64,000 nucleotides of DNA from an uncultured Bacteroidota bacterium (GTDB taxonomy: Bacteria; Bacteroidota; Bacteroidia; Chitinophagales; Chitinophagaceae): the NCBI GenBank assembly GCA_903882805.1, contig CAIRYK010000059.1, positions 1 through 64,000 on the forward strand, written 5' to 3'. How positions within the stretch are numbered: position 1 is the stretch's first letter; every line of letters begins with the position of its first letter. Made by a program: the position numbers and the translations under genes. Shown in pieces: positions 1 to 9,485 of the stretch. The notes under the pieces are model-generated. The model was given only the letters and a program-made list of their open reading frames with translations, had not been told where the DNA came from and made no database searches.

Positions 1-18
1 ACCTCATTTTCCTTAATA

Positions 19-66
19 CCGGAGGCTTCACCTCCGGCTACTCATAGTTTAGCCCTATCGGGCTAA
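19..66. repeat. REP-like pair of hairpins beside the transposase remnant
   Basis: Two perfect short hairpins lie next to each other. The first has a 7-bp stem, CCGGAGG/CCTCCGG, at 19-25 and 31-37 with a 5-nt loop. The second has a 7-bp stem, TTAGCCC/GGGCTAA, at 49-55 and 60-66 with a 4-nt loop. Paired short palindromes flanking a Y1-type transposase are the usual arrangement for REP sequences mobilised by RAYT enzymes. Assigning them to this enzyme is inference. Confidence 0.5.
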
Positions 67-122
67 GTACAAATTGCAATCAAATTGAGTAACCAACATT
101 CGAAAAGTATGCCAATGTTTGA

Positions 123-464
123 AGTTTATACGGAATAATTAGAGACCTTAAAAGTTTCACCTCAAGGCAAATTCGTTTAGAAATTGAAAATTGCAATTAT
201 GAAAGTCGTGAAGACTGGATGATGAAACAGTTCAGCAATGCGGGGACGTATAATAGCAACAACAATGATTTTCAGTTATGGATACAGAACAACCATCCTG
301 TGCAATTATCGTCGGGTTTGATGCTAAGGCAGCGCATCAATTACCTGCACAATAATCCCGTAGAAGCGGGCTTTGTTTGTGAGCCTCAACACTACAAATA
401 CAGTAGCGCACACGATTATTGTGGCGGAACTCAAGGGCTTATCGACGTAGTAATATTACTATAA
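123..464 (+). pseudogene. REP-associated tyrosine transposase (RAYT, IS200/Y1 family), N-terminal half missing
   Basis: The open frame runs from just after a stop at 120-122 to the stop at 464. It reads like the C-terminal half of Bacteroidota RAYT proteins. Residues resembling IIRDLKSFTS are followed by ESREDWM, then DFQLWIQNNHPVQL and QRINYLHNNPVEAGFV, and the frame ends near YKYSSAHDYCGG. The upstream half with the HUH metal-binding motif and the catalytic tyrosine region is absent, and no ATG starts the conserved part; the first ATG, at 219, is internal to the homology. It is therefore a decayed fragment and cannot encode an active transposase. REP-like hairpins on both sides (19-66 and 559-607) fit its former role. 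The family call rests on recognised motifs, not on a database search. Confidence 0.72.
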
Positions 465-558
465 GCATCGCTACTTTATTTATAGGGGTATATTGGTTAA
501 ATCGTTCTTTCCCGACCCCAGCTTAGCCACATCAATCAAAACCCACTTGGTATGGTGT

Positions 559-607
559 CGCAAGCGGGACGCTTGCGTTACTCAGGACCAAGCGAGACGC
601 TTGGTCC
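559..607. repeat. tandem REP-like hairpins
   Basis: Two related palindromes follow each other. CGCAAGC/GCTTGCG lies at 559-565 and 571-577 with loop GGGAC. GGACCAAGC/GCTTGGTCC lies at 585-593 and 599-607 with loop GAGAC. Both share the core AAGCGRGACGCTT, so they are copies of one element, as expected for REP sequences served by a RAYT. Confidence 0.6.
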
Positions 608-654
608 AGTGGACGGGTGGAGGGATAAATATGCTGGCGCCCACCTTACCAAAA

Positions 655-693
655 ACACCAAGGGCCGCTCCTATCCGGAACAGCCCTTGTGTG
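655..693 (-). terminator. terminator of dnaK
   Basis: CAAGGGC at 659-665 pairs with GCCCTTG at 683-689, and the outer ACA/TGT bases extend the stem past a one-base bulge. Read on the minus strand, the hairpin is followed by TGTTTTTGG. It lies just downstream of the dnaK stop codon. Confidence 0.6.
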
Positions 694-713
694 TATCAAT
701 ACCTTTCGGTTAT

Positions 714-2600
714 TTATTTTACTTCTTCATATTCTGCGTCTGCTACATGTCCGTCGCCGCCGCCTGCGTTTGGCTGTTGTCCACCGGCTCCGCCATCGGC
801 GCCAGCTTTATACATTTCTTCGCTTGCCGCCATCCATGCTGCGTTCAGTTCTTCTTCGGCTTTGTCTATACCATCCAGGTCTTCGGCTTTGTGGGCTGCT
901 TTCAGTTTGTTGGCAGCTTCCTCTATTACGCTTCTCTTAGCTGCTGGTATTTTATCGCCATATTCCTTCAGTTGTTTTTCTGTGTTGAAAATCAATCCGT
1001 CGGCTTTGTTCAGTTTTTCTACGCGCTCACGCACTTTTTTGTCGGCTTCCTCGTTGGCTTTAGCCTCGTTTTTCATGCGTTCTACTTCTGCTTTGTCCAG
1101 TCCGCTACCTGCTTCTATGCGTATGTTCTGCTGTTTGCCGGTGCCTTTGTCTTTTGCAGTTACGTGCAGCATACCATTGGCGTCTATATCAAAGATCACC
1201 TCTATCTGCGGTACGCCGCGTGGAGCTGGCGGAATGCCATCCAGTATAAAGCGACCCAGATTTTTGTTGTCCTTAGCCATTGGGCGCTCTCCTTGCAGTA
1301 CGTTTATTTCTACGCTTGGCTGGCTGTCGCTGGCCGTAGAGAAGGTTTCGCTCTTCTTGGTAGGGATGGTAGTGTTAGACTCTATCAGACGAGTCATTAC
1401 GCCGCCCATAGTTTCTATACCCAATGAAAGCGGAGTTACGTCGAGCAACAACACATCTTTCACATCGCCGGTCAGTACGCCGCCCTGTATAGCTGCGCCT
1501 ATTGCCACAACCTCATCGGGGTTTACGCCCTTGTGCGGTTTTTTACCAAAGAACTTTTCTACTACTTCCTGTACTTTAGGTATACGGGTAGAACCGCCCA
1601 CCAATATTACTTCGTCTATTTCGCTTGCGCTGATGCCTGCATCTTTCAGGGCTTTGCGGCAAGGCTCCAGTGTGCGCTCTATCAGGCTGTCGGCCAGTTG
1701 CTCAAACTTAGCGCGAGTCATTTTACGTACCAGGTGTTTAGGAGCGCCGTCGATAGCGGTGATATATGGCAGGTTGATTTCTGTTTCCTGCGATGAAGAC
1801 AATTCAATTTTTGCTTTTTCTGCCGCTTCTTTAAGACGCTGCCAAGCCATAGGGTCTTTACGCAGATCCATAGACTCTTCTTTCTTAAACTCTTCGGCCA
1901 ACCAGTCCATGATAACCTTATCAAAGTCGTCGCCGCCCAGGTGAGTATCGCCGTTTGTAGATTTCACCTCAAACACGCCGTCGCCCAGTTCCAGAACAGA
2001 TACGTCGAACGTACCGCCGCCAAGGTCGAATACGGCAATTTTGCTGTCTTTGTGCTGTTTGTCCATACCATAAGCCAATGCTGCTGCAGTAGGCTCGTTG
2101 ATGATACGGCGAACGGTAAGACCAGCTATTTCGCCGGCTTCTTTAGTAGCCTGACGCTGAGCGTCGTTGAAGTAAGCAGGCACGGTGATAACCGCTTCTT
2201 TCACTTCATAGCCCAGAAAATCTTCAGCAGTTTTCTTCATTTTCTGAAGAATCATTGCAGATATTTCCTGTGGAGTGTACAAACGACCATCGATGTCTAC
2301 GCGGGGAGTGTTGTTGTCGCCTCTTGTTACCTTGTAAGTGAAATGCGAAATTTCGTTGGTAACCTCGTCGAACCGACGACCCATAAAACGCTTGATGGAC
2401 TGTACTGTGTTGATAGGGTTAGTAATAGCCTGACGTTTTGCAGGATCGCCCACTTTACGCTCTCCGTTTTTCAAAAAAGCCAGTACTGAAGGCGTGGTGC
2501 GGCGCCCTTCGTCGTTGGCTATAACCACTGGCTCATTTCCTTCCATTACAGACACGCATGAGTTGGTAGTGCCTAAGTCAATTCCGATAATTTTTCCCAT
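714..2600 (-). CDS. dnaK: molecular chaperone DnaK (Hsp70)
   Basis: This is an ATP-driven cytosolic chaperone that binds exposed hydrophobic segments together with DnaJ and GrpE. The 628-residue protein has the normal family length. The nucleotide-binding domain (about 1-380) starts with [10 protein letters not shown] and contains [10 protein letters not shown] and the [10 protein letters not shown] segment. The interdomain linker [13 protein letters not shown] precedes the substrate-binding domain (about 390-500). A helical lid follows, then a Gly-rich tail ending EYEEVK. The ATG start gives the canonical [11 protein letters not shown]-terminus. It appears to be a single-gene unit with its own terminator (655-693). 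No TAnnTTTG box is found upstream, whereas a TGACA-N3-TGTC element is (2713-2729), which suggests heat-shock-type control. grpE and dnaJ are not adjacent. Confidence 0.98.
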   Translation of the reverse strand: MGKIIGIDLGTTNSCVSVMEGNEPVVIANDEGRRTTPSVLAFLKNGERKVGDPAKRQAITNPINTVQSIKRFMGRRFDEVTNEISHFTYKVTRGDNNTPRVDIDGRLYTPQEISAMILQKMKKTAEDFLGYEVKEAVITVPAYFNDAQRQATKEAGEIAGLTVRRIINEPTAAALAYGMDKQHKDSKIAVFDLGGGTFDVSVLELGDGVFEVKSTNGDTHLGGDDFDKVIMDWLAEEFKKEESMDLRKDPMAWQRLKEAAEKAKIELSSSQETEINLPYITAIDGAPKHLVRKMTRAKFEQLADSLIERTLEPCRKALKDAGISASEIDEVILVGGSTRIPKVQEVVEKFFGKKPHKGVNPDEVVAIGAAIQGGVLTGDVKDVLLLDVTPLSLGIETMGGVMTRLIESNTTIPTKKSETFSTASDSQPSVEINVLQGERPMAKDNKNLGRFILDGIPPAPRGVPQIEVIFDIDANGMLHVTAKDKGTGKQQNIRIEAGSGLDKAEVERMKNEAKANEEADKKVRERVEKLNKADGLIFNTEKQLKEYGDKIPAAKRSVIEEAANKLKAAHKAEDLDGIDKAEEELNAAWMAASEEMYKAGADGGAGGQQPNAGGGDGHVADAEYEEVK

Positions 2601-2712
2601 AATCTATTGTTGTTGAAATTTGTTACGTTGTTGGTGTTGGCACTCAGAGGTTCGCTCATTGTACCTCTTACCCTTAATCAATCAATATGCCATACTTTAT
2701 TTGCTGTAAAAA

Positions 2713-2729
2713 TGGCAGACAAGCTGTCA
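2713..2729 (-). promoter_or_regulatory. possible heat-shock element upstream of dnaK
   Basis: Read on the minus strand the site is TGACAGCTTGTCTGCCA, containing the inverted repeat GACA-N3-TGTC. It lies about 113-129 bases upstream of the dnaK ATG. It is the only obvious symmetric element in a leader lacking the housekeeping TAnnTTTG box. A role in stress control is inference. Confidence 0.4.
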
Positions 2730-2815
2730 TATTCCATAAGATGGGCCATGGCAATCTGTTGTCTCGTCAGTAGCTTTGTAGATATGTGACACTTTTGGCC
2801 GCCAAAATACAAGAA

Positions 2816-2844
2816 AAGGCAGCAAGCCATAAGCCCGCTGCCTT
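2816..2844 (-). terminator. terminator of the TMTC-like gene
   Basis: AAGGCAGC (2816-2823) pairs perfectly with GCTGCCTT (2837-2844) around a 13-nt loop. On the minus strand the stem runs into TTTTCTTGTATTTTGG. It follows the stop codon at 2867. Confidence 0.8.
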
Positions 2845-2866
2845 GCCGAAACATACTGTATAAAAG

Positions 2867-4801
2867 CTACTGCGCCTTAGCGGCCAGCGCTCCAAATTTT
2901 TGCGAATTAACCGAATCGCCCAAAAACCGGTACACATTGCACATACTCTGCAACACATTGCGCGGCGGATTGGGGTTGATTTTGTAGGCTTTCTCGTAAT
3001 AGCTGATCGACTCTTTAAAATTACCCGAATTACCATACGATGCCGCAAGGTTCACCATACCCTCTGTATAGGTTGGGTCTTTGGCCACTACCCTGCTTAG
3101 TATGCCTATAGCTTCTGCAAATTTCCCCTGCCGCAGATACACTGCACCCAGATTGTTGGCAGCTTTTTGGTTGTTGGTGTCCATTTTCAGCGTGGCGGCA
3201 TACGCCAGCACAGCCGAATCGTCGAGCCCACCCATAAAATCGTAGGCATAACCTTTCAGCAGCATCACCTCGGGACTGCCCGGCAATATCTCCAAACTAC
3301 GATCGAAATGATATACCGACTTCCTGAACAGGTCATATTTCACCTTCGGGTCTTTTTCACCGCTGATCATTTTTGTGTACTCTACACCCAGCAGGTTGTG
3401 TGCGCGCCAGCTATTGGGCGCTGTTTCTATACCGGTTTCATACAGGCTCAGATTGCTGCTCCAGGCATCGTTTCGGGCTATAGTTTTCACGCTATACAGT
3501 ACGGCAATAATAGCAAACACCGCTATGGGCGCTTTGGCATTAGCCAGTGTTATGTCGGCTGTATCTACTTTCAGCAGTTGCAACACCCCAAACACCAGCG
3601 CGATACAAAAGCCCAGCGATGCGCTGTACACAAAACGTTCGGCCATAGTAGCGCCTATGTCTACCAGCAGATTAGAGGTAAGTACTACCAGTGCAAAATA
3701 AAACAAGATGCTGTAGGAGTAAATACTTCGTTTTGGCAGCTTTATCAGCGCAAATGCCGACAACCCTATAAACATCAGCAACGACAACAGCCCCTTGGGG
3801 TTGGTAAAATCTATGATAGGAATCTGATTGTAAGAATAATCGTACGACAACGGATGCGGAAACACCAGCAATTGCACATACTTGAGCTGAATGAATAGCG
3901 CCGTTGCCAGCTTCTCGCCATAGTTAGCCGCCGCCATCAGTGCGTTGTTGTTTACCAGTATGCGCACTTTTTCGCCATCGCTCTCTATAAAGGCTGCGCG
4001 CATACCCATATATATAGCCGAAATAACGAGGTAGGGAGCTACTGTAATAGCTATTTTCTTCAGGCTTACATCGCGAAAGAAATAGATAGACATAGGCACA
4101 ATACCTACAAAACAAATAGATGTCTCTTTGCTCATCAGCGCAAAAAAGAACACTATTGCCGAAAACACCAGGTATTTATTCTTATCGGTATCTATATACT
4201 TAAAGCTCAGCAACATGGTAAGCCCCGACAGCAGCAACGACAGCAGCTCGTCTCGGCTCTTTATGCTGGCTACTACTTCGGTATGTATTGGGTGCAGCTC
4301 AAACAGTAGCATGATAAAAAATGGCACCCATGGCGACATTTTATGAAATACCCGCCGCAACACTAAAAACAACACCACAATCTGTATGCAAAAAACAATC
4401 AGGTTGACCAGATGCCCTATTTTAGGATCGAAGCCAAAAAACTGATTCTCTATGGCAAAGCTTATCAGCATCAGTGGCCGGTATGAGGCATCGTGATACT
4501 TAAACACACCATAGTAAGCCGCATGCTTAAAAAACTCCATCAGGTTAGCTGTACCTTCTTTCACCAACGGATTGTCCTTGGTGAAAAATGGATCATCGAG
4601 CGTATACTGATAATTGAGCGTGGGCAAATTGATAACAAACCCTATAAGCACCAGCGCCAGCAGAAACCACTTGTAGTCCATAATACCGGTACCGGCAGGC
4701 GTCGCTGCTACCGTTGCTGCCGTTGCGGGCGCTGGGCGCGGCTGGGCACTCGGTTTGGGCTGGGGCGAATTATTTTCGGGCGTACGTTTATTTTTGGCCA
4801 T
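2867..4801 (-). CDS. TMTC/O-mannosyltransferase-like membrane protein with C-terminal TPRs
   Basis: The predicted inner-membrane protein (644 residues) has a short Pro/Ala-rich N-terminus, about ten hydrophobic segments and roughly 180 C-terminal residues of TPR units. After the first membrane span it carries TLDDPFFTKDNPLV, the acidic loop motif of GT-C glycosyltransferases. Further on are SYRPLMLISF and HPIHTEVVASIKSRDELL, which match signature motifs of the TMTC (DUF1736) family of O-mannosyltransferases. Transfer of a sugar from a lipid-linked donor to exported protein is therefore the best guess. The frame is open up to 5119, but I choose the ATG at 4801: a TTTG-N19-TTACTTTG promoter lies just upstream (4869-4900), and the longer form would run into the divergent gene at 4998. 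Confidence 0.8.
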   Translation of the reverse strand: MAKNKRTPENNSPQPKPSAQPRPAPATAATVAATPAGTGIMDYKWFLLALVLIGFVINLPTLNYQYTLDDPFFTKDNPLVKEGTANLMEFFKHAAYYGVFKYHDASYRPLMLISFAIENQFFGFDPKIGHLVNLIVFCIQIVVLFLVLRRVFHKMSPWVPFFIMLLFELHPIHTEVVASIKSRDELLSLLLSGLTMLLSFKYIDTDKNKYLVFSAIVFFFALMSKETSICFVGIVPMSIYFFRDVSLKKIAITVAPYLVISAIYMGMRAAFIESDGEKVRILVNNNALMAAANYGEKLATALFIQLKYVQLLVFPHPLSYDYSYNQIPIIDFTNPKGLLSLLMFIGLSAFALIKLPKRSIYSYSILFYFALVVLTSNLLVDIGATMAERFVYSASLGFCIALVFGVLQLLKVDTADITLANAKAPIAVFAIIAVLYSVKTIARNDAWSSNLSLYETGIETAPNSWRAHNLLGVEYTKMISGEKDPKVKYDLFRKSVYHFDRSLEILPGSPEVMLLKGYAYDFMGGLDDSAVLAYAATLKMDTNNQKAANNLGAVYLRQGKFAEAIGILSRVVAKDPTYTEGMVNLAASYGNSGNFKESISYYEKAYKINPNPPRNVLQSMCNVYRFLGDSVNSQKFGALAAKAQ

Positions 4802-4868
4802 ATTGTGTATTGTTGGGGATACAACTGCAATGCCGCTGCCGCAACAGGCAGGCGCAGCAATTATGTTA

Positions 4869-4900
4869 GCAAAGTAAAAATAAAAAAAGTAAAGTCCAAA
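4869..4900 (-). promoter_or_regulatory. promoter of the TMTC-like gene
   Basis: On the minus strand TTTG (4897-4900) is followed after 19 bases by TTACTTTG (4870-4877), one mismatch from the Bacteroidota -7 consensus TAnnTTTG. Transcription would start near 4862, which supports the ATG at 4801. Confidence 0.6.
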
Positions 4901-4997
4901 CCGGGCTGCATATCGGGCATAATAAATAACCCAATATGCGGCAGTCATTAGAATAATTCGCGAGTATTTCCTACTTTTCTCAAAATGCCATAATTCA

Positions 4998-6656
4998 ATG
5001 GAATCCAATACACAAAAATCTGCTACTACGTCGTCGGGCGCGTTGTCTACACTCGTCACGGTATTCTTCTTCTGGGGGTTTATTGCTGCCGGCAACGGCG
5101 TGTTCATCCCCTTTTGCAAGCACTATTTCAAACTCGATCAGTTTCAGTCGCAGCTAATAGATTTTGCCTTTTACCTTGCCTACTACCTGGGCGCTCTTGG
5201 GTTGTATATAGTAGCGTCGGTGTTTAAAAAAGATGTGGTTGCCCGTTGGGGGTATAAAAACAGTATCGTTTACGGACTGCTGTTTTCGGCCTTCGGTGCA
5301 GCTATTATGATATTTGCGGTAAATGCCAATACCTTCCCCGGTATGCTCATTGGCTTGTTTGCCGTGGCCCTTGGCTTTTCGCTTCAGCAAACTGCCGCCA
5401 ACCCGTTTGCAGCCCTTCTTGGCGCCCCCGAAACCGGCGCGCACCGCATTACGCTGGGCGGCGGTATCAATTCGTTTGGCACGGCTATCGGCCCTATCGT
5501 CATTGCCCTTGCGCTGTTTGGCGCCACCAAGGCCAGCGACGACCAGATAAACGGTCTTGGACTGGGCAAGGTAACCCAACTATACATATTTGTAGGCGGA
5601 CTATTTATTGCCGCCGCTGCGTTGTTCTTTTTCTCTAAAAAACTGCCTTCGGGCAAGTTTGAGACCGATACCGAAAGCTCGCCCAAGGCAGTAGGCGTAC
5701 TTGTAACAATGACAGTATTGCTGATTGCAGTTTTCGTAGCCGTGTTCCGCACGTATATGGTAGAAACCACCGACCCTGCCGTATTGCAGAATATAGAGTC
5801 GGAGCGCATAAGGTGGCTATTTGCCGGCCTGATCATTATTGTTGGTTCGCTTTTCGCAGCGCTCATTAGCGCATCGCGCAACGGCAATGGCTGGGGCGCT
5901 ATGAAATATCCGCAACTGATACTGGGCATGCTGGCCATATTTACTTACGTCGGCGTAGAGGTGAGCATACAGAGCAATCTGGGCGAGCTGCTCAAGCAAC
6001 CCGAATTTGGCGGTTATACCTCGTCGCAGGTAGCGCCATTTATTTCTATGTATTGGGGTAGCCTGATGATTGGCCGCTGGACCGGTTCCATAAAAATATT
6101 CGAGCCATCGGCCATGCTCAAAAACCTGTTGCTGATTTTAGTACCGGTTGTGGCGTTTGGCGTAGTGCTTGGTGTAAATGCCATAGCCCAAAACGATGTT
6201 ACGCCGCTATACTGGTATATAGTATGTGTAGCCATTCAGATAGTAGCCTTCTATGCCGGCCAGGACAAACCTGCAAAAACATTGGTAATATTTAGTCTGC
6301 TGGGCGCGGTGTCTATGCTCATCGGTATTTTCACTACCGGCACAGTAGCTACCTATGCATTTCTAAGCGGTGGCTTGTTTTGCTCTATTATGTGGCCGGG
6401 CATATTCGCACTATCTATTGCTGGCCTGGGTAAGCATACATCGCAGGGCTCGGCTTTCCTTATTATGATGATATTGGGCGGCGCAATCATTCCCCCGCTA
6501 CAGGGCAAGCTGGCAGATATGCAATCAGTAGGTATTCACAACTCTTACTGGATACCGGTGTTTTGTTTTGCCTACCTGTTCTTCTTTGCCATTGGCGTAA
6601 AAGGCATTCTTCGTAAACAAGGTATCGACTACGACGATAGCATTGGCGGTCATTAA
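4998..6656 (+). CDS. FHS-family sugar:H+ symporter (MFS, FucP/GluP-like)
   Basis: This is a proton-coupled sugar uptake protein of the inner membrane. The 552-residue protein has about 12-14 hydrophobic helices. Its N-terminal region has the FHS-family hallmarks [12 protein letters not shown], followed by [20 protein letters not shown] and later QQTAANPF. It is somewhat longer than typical FucP/GluP proteins (about 410-440) because of extra length in the middle, between helices 6 and 8. The substrate cannot be read from sequence; fucose, glucose/galactose and mannose are all known in the family. It is transcribed alone, divergent from the TMTC-like gene, and ends at a strong hairpin (6676-6714). 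A weak -7-like box, TACTTTTC, lies at 4972-4979. Confidence 0.9.
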   Translation: MESNTQKSATTSSGALSTLVTVFFFWGFIAAGNGVFIPFCKHYFKLDQFQSQLIDFAFYLAYYLGALGLYIVASVFKKDVVARWGYKNSIVYGLLFSAFGAAIMIFAVNANTFPGMLIGLFAVALGFSLQQTAANPFAALLGAPETGAHRITLGGGINSFGTAIGPIVIALALFGATKASDDQINGLGLGKVTQLYIFVGGLFIAAAALFFFSKKLPSGKFETDTESSPKAVGVLVTMTVLLIAVFVAVFRTYMVETTDPAVLQNIESERIRWLFAGLIIIVGSLFAALISASRNGNGWGAMKYPQLILGMLAIFTYVGVEVSIQSNLGELLKQPEFGGYTSSQVAPFISMYWGSLMIGRWTGSIKIFEPSAMLKNLLLILVPVVAFGVVLGVNAIAQNDVTPLYWYIVCVAIQIVAFYAGQDKPAKTLVIFSLLGAVSMLIGIFTTGTVATYAFLSGGLFCSIMWPGIFALSIAGLGKHTSQGSAFLIMMILGGAIIPPLQGKLADMQSVGIHNSYWIPVFCFAYLFFFAIGVKGILRKQGIDYDDSIGGH

Positions 6657-6675
6657 TCTCCACACCTACCTAATA

Positions 6676-6714
6676 CGACAAACCATCCGAGACTCACATC
6701 CAGATGGTTTGTCG
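6676..6714. terminator. bidirectional hairpin between convergent genes
   Basis: A perfect 12-bp stem (6676-6687 with 6703-6714, CGACAAACCATC and its complement) and a 15-nt loop sit between the stops of the sugar porter and the SDR gene. The plus-strand side is followed by a T-rich stretch. Confidence 0.75.
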
Positions 6715-6731
6715 CTTTAAGCGTCTTTTCA

Positions 6732-7508
6732 TTATTCTTTAATCCTGTCGGCTTCTTTTATGGAGTAGTAGCTATTGGCCTGTGTAAGGCAGGTTACGGT
6801 TAGGTCGTTGATACACACATGCGGTGGCAGCGTGGCGCAATACCAGGTAATGTCTGCAATATCCTCGGCCTGCAGCGCATTTATTTCTGCATAAGTGTTG
6901 CGGGCGCGTTCAGCATCGCCTTTAAAGCGAACCAGCGAAAATTCTGTTTCTGCCATACCCGGGTTGATGGTGGTCACCTTTATGCCGTAAGGCAGTAGAT
7001 CAATGCGCATAGCCTGCGACAGTGCATCTACCGCAAACTTTGTAGCGCAATACACATTACCATTCTTGTATACAAGGTTGGCAGCCGTAGAACCAATGTT
7101 AATGATGTGGCCGCCTGCTTGCTTGCGCATCATTGGCGCGATTTGACGGGTCACATACAGCAAGCCTTTTATATTGGTATCTATCATTACTTCCCAGTCG
7201 TCTACATCGCCCTCGTCTATGGGCGCCAGTCCGGCAGCAAGCCCGGCATTGTTCACCAGTATATCTACGCGCTCCACCTGTTCTTTCAGTCGGTCTATGG
7301 CTGCGGTTACCTGTGCGCGGTCTCTAACATCAAACACCAGCGCTATCACTTTTACGCCATATTGATTTTCCAGTTCGGCTTTAATGTCCTCCAATCGGTC
7401 TTCTCTACGACCGGTGATACAAATGGTATAACCCTCTTTTGCAAATTTTGATGCCATTGCCCGGCCAAAGCCCGCTGTTGCGCCGGTTATTAATATTGTT
7501 CTTGCCAT
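6732..7508 (-). CDS. short-chain dehydrogenase/reductase, YdfG-like
   Basis: This is a cytosolic NAD(P)-dependent oxidoreductase of 258 residues, the usual classical SDR size. The cofactor motif TGATAGFG is at residues 8-15, with GRREDR after the second strand favouring NADP(H). NNAG is near residue 89. The catalytic Ser is in INIGSTAA and the YxxxK pair is in YCATKF. Overall it resembles YdfG, which oxidises 3-hydroxy acids such as L-allo-threonine and serine and is linked to malonic semialdehyde reduction. The substrate is not certain from sequence alone. It stands alone, convergent with the sugar porter and divergent from miaE. Confidence 0.88.
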   Translation of the reverse strand: MARTILITGATAGFGRAMASKFAKEGYTICITGRREDRLEDIKAELENQYGVKVIALVFDVRDRAQVTAAIDRLKEQVERVDILVNNAGLAAGLAPIDEGDVDDWEVMIDTNIKGLLYVTRQIAPMMRKQAGGHIINIGSTAANLVYKNGNVYCATKFAVDALSQAMRIDLLPYGIKVTTINPGMAETEFSLVRFKGDAERARNTYAEINALQAEDIADITWYCATLPPHVCINDLTVTCLTQANSYYSIKEADRIKE

Positions 7509-7666
7509 GGGTGTAGATATTGGCTGTAAAGATAACAGGCTTTCCGCTAAAAGGTAAATGAAATCAACTGATAGTCGTTTAGCGTCGGGACCAACTTAAA
7601 TAGTTGGAGCATGTATTGCCTGTAGCATACAAACTTTTAAATATGGTTTGGTAACTTTACACTCAA

Positions 7667-8269
7667 ATGAGCACCTCCGAAAATACTATATTGGGGTTAA
7701 AGATGCCCACCGACCCACGCTGGACAGACCTCGCATCTATATCGCTGGAAGAAATACTGACAGACCATGCCTTTTGCGAACAGAAAGCGGCTACGCAGTG
7801 TATAACGCTGGTGCAGCGCTACCCTCACCTACCAGAGTTGGTTAGCGCGCTATCGCCAATAGTTACTGAAGAATGGGGCCACTTCCGTATGGTATGGGCA
7901 GAAATGAAAAAACGCGGCTATTCGCTGGGCAAGCAACGTAAGGATGAATACGTAAACCTACTGCTTGCCAACGAGCCTAAAAATGTGCCGGGCGACGACA
8001 AACTACTCCATAAACTAATGATATGCGCGCTCATAGAAGCCCGTAGCTGCGAGCGGTTCCGGCTACTATCCGAAAATCTGGAAGAGGAAGCGCTCCGCAA
8101 TTTCTACTACAAATTCATGGTCTCAGAGGCTGGTCACTACCGTCTGTTCATAGACCTTGCCGACACCTACTACCCGGCGCCAAAAGTAAGAGCTGCGTGG
8201 CAACAATGGCTGGAAATTGAAACGCATGTGCTGCAATTACTACAACCCCGCGGCGACCGTATGCATTAA
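7667..8269 (+). CDS. miaE: tRNA-(ms2io6A37)-hydroxylase MiaE
   Basis: MiaE is a non-haem diiron monooxygenase that hydroxylates the isopentenyl group of ms2i6A at position 37 of tRNAs reading UNN codons. The 200-residue protein has the four-helix ferritin-like layout with iron ligands in DHAFCEQKAA, EEWGHF, ARSCERF and SEAGHYR. It aligns along its whole length with MiaE proteins as I know them. The start at 7667 is the first ATG, seven bases after TAACTTTA, a near match to the -7 box, so the mRNA may be almost leaderless. The gene is monocistronic. Confidence 0.93.
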   Translation: MSTSENTILGLKMPTDPRWTDLASISLEEILTDHAFCEQKAATQCITLVQRYPHLPELVSALSPIVTEEWGHFRMVWAEMKKRGYSLGKQRKDEYVNLLLANEPKNVPGDDKLLHKLMICALIEARSCERFRLLSENLEEEALRNFYYKFMVSEAGHYRLFIDLADTYYPAPKVRAAWQQWLEIETHVLQLLQPRGDRMH

Positions 8270-8325
8270 ACTACGGAAAACTAAATTGGCTGTTTTACAA
8301 AACAAAGGTGTTTTGCAAAATCTAC

Positions 8326-8333
8326 TATATTTG
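8326..8333 (+). promoter_or_regulatory. -7 box upstream of the PagL-like gene
   Basis: TATATTTG matches TAnnTTTG exactly, 15 bases before the ATG at 8349. No clear TTTG lies at the expected -33 distance. Confidence 0.45.
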
Positions 8334-8348
8334 TCTATCACATAAATT

Positions 8349-9476
8349 ATGCGCCAAACCCGACTGCTGTTGCTTATTTGCTGTTGCTTGCCCTTGGGTG
8401 TTTTGCGTGCGCAGGAAACCAGCAATGCCGATGGTTTTGGAATTGAAGCAAACCTCTTTCAGGGCAAAGTAATCAAACACTCTGCAAAATTCCATCTACC
8501 AGTACCAGATATGTCGACCGGTGTAGACGTAAACTTTATGTGGAAAACCAATGGCAAAAAAGAGTGGCAGCAACGTCGCCGCTACCCTACTATTGGTATT
8601 GGGTTTGCTTATACCAACTATGGTATCGATTCCATATATGGCAGGTGTTACAGCATATTCCCAAATTTAGTAATCCCCCTTATTTCGGGCAATAAACTGG
8701 AATGGACATTGCGCATAGGAGATGGAATGGGTTACGTAACCCGCACCTATTCGCGCCACCCATTCGACACTATAAACAATGCCATAGGTAGCAATGTAAA
8801 TGATTATGCCACTTTTATGACCGACCTAAGGTATCACCTCAACAAACATTGGGATTTTCAGGTGGGCGCCAATTTTTCGCACATATCCAATGCCTCATAC
8901 AAGCAGCCCAATTTGGGAATAAATCTATACGGGGCGCATTTCGGCATAAGATATTTCCCCACTACATCCGAACCAAAGAAGATAAAACGCGAACTTAAAC
9001 CGCTCAGCAACCGGTGGTTGGCGCAGTTCAGATTATCGCTGGCCTATACTGGCTCCAATGCGCCATTGGGCCCTGCGTTTCCTATATATCTGGCTTCGGC
9101 TTATGCAAGCAAACGGTGGATTAGCAAGAATAAATTCTTTGGCGGCATTGACTATTCGTACCACACCAACATCTATTCTTTTTTACTCAATAACAATTTT
9201 GTAGCCGCTGGCACAGAAGCCGATCATTCTTACAAAATAGCAGCTTTTGCTGGCAATGAGTTTTTACTTGGGCGAGTGGGCATTGTGTTACAAGTAGGCT
9301 ACTATATAAAACAAGCCTACCAAATACAAGGGACCTACTATCAAAAATTGGGGGGGAATCTTTATCTGGTTCAAAAAGAGCACGGTCCTATTAAGGAATT
9401 ATTTGTCTGCGGCTATTTAAAAACGCATCTCTCGGTTGCCGAACTTGCAGAATTTGGTATGGGCGTTGGATTCTAA
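8349..9476 (+). CDS. PagL-like acyloxyacyl hydrolase / lipid A 3-O-deacylase family, outer membrane
   Basis: The protein has 375 residues and a clear signal peptide (MRQTRLLLLICCCLPLGVLRA, cleavage before QE). The rest is rich in alternating aromatic beta-strand segments and ends in Phe, as outer-membrane barrels do. The segment FSHISNASYKQPNLGIN carries the PagL catalytic pattern His-x-Ser-Asn, with His178 and Ser180. PagL enzymes remove the 3-linked acyl chain of lipid A. The Bacteroidota members are about twice the size of Pseudomonas PagL, so the substrate here is inference. A perfect -7 box lies at 8326-8333. It is convergent with the ABC exporter, leaving only 9 bases between them. Confidence 0.78.
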   Translation: MRQTRLLLLICCCLPLGVLRAQETSNADGFGIEANLFQGKVIKHSAKFHLPVPDMSTGVDVNFMWKTNGKKEWQQRRRYPTIGIGFAYTNYGIDSIYGRCYSIFPNLVIPLISGNKLEWTLRIGDGMGYVTRTYSRHPFDTINNAIGSNVNDYATFMTDLRYHLNKHWDFQVGANFSHISNASYKQPNLGINLYGAHFGIRYFPTTSEPKKIKRELKPLSNRWLAQFRLSLAYTGSNAPLGPAFPIYLASAYASKRWISKNKFFGGIDYSYHTNIYSFLLNNNFVAAGTEADHSYKIAAFAGNEFLLGRVGIVLQVGYYIKQAYQIQGTYYQKLGGNLYLVQKEHGPIKELFVCGYLKTHLSVAELAEFGMGVGF

Positions 9477-9485
9477 CAGACAAGA

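Noticed and set aside
493-2489. Several long plus-strand ORFs antisense to dnaK (e.g. 493-1944, 1941-2489)
   Set aside because: They mirror the codon structure of dnaK, have no recognisable domains or start signals, and dnaK is certain.
4802-5119. 106-residue N-terminal extension of the TMTC-like gene
   Set aside because: It would overlap the divergent sugar porter, lies upstream of the predicted promoter and lacks sequence resembling the family.
8240-8425. Minus-strand ORF across the miaE/PagL gap
   Set aside because: Overlaps both genes and lacks any family signal or promoter.
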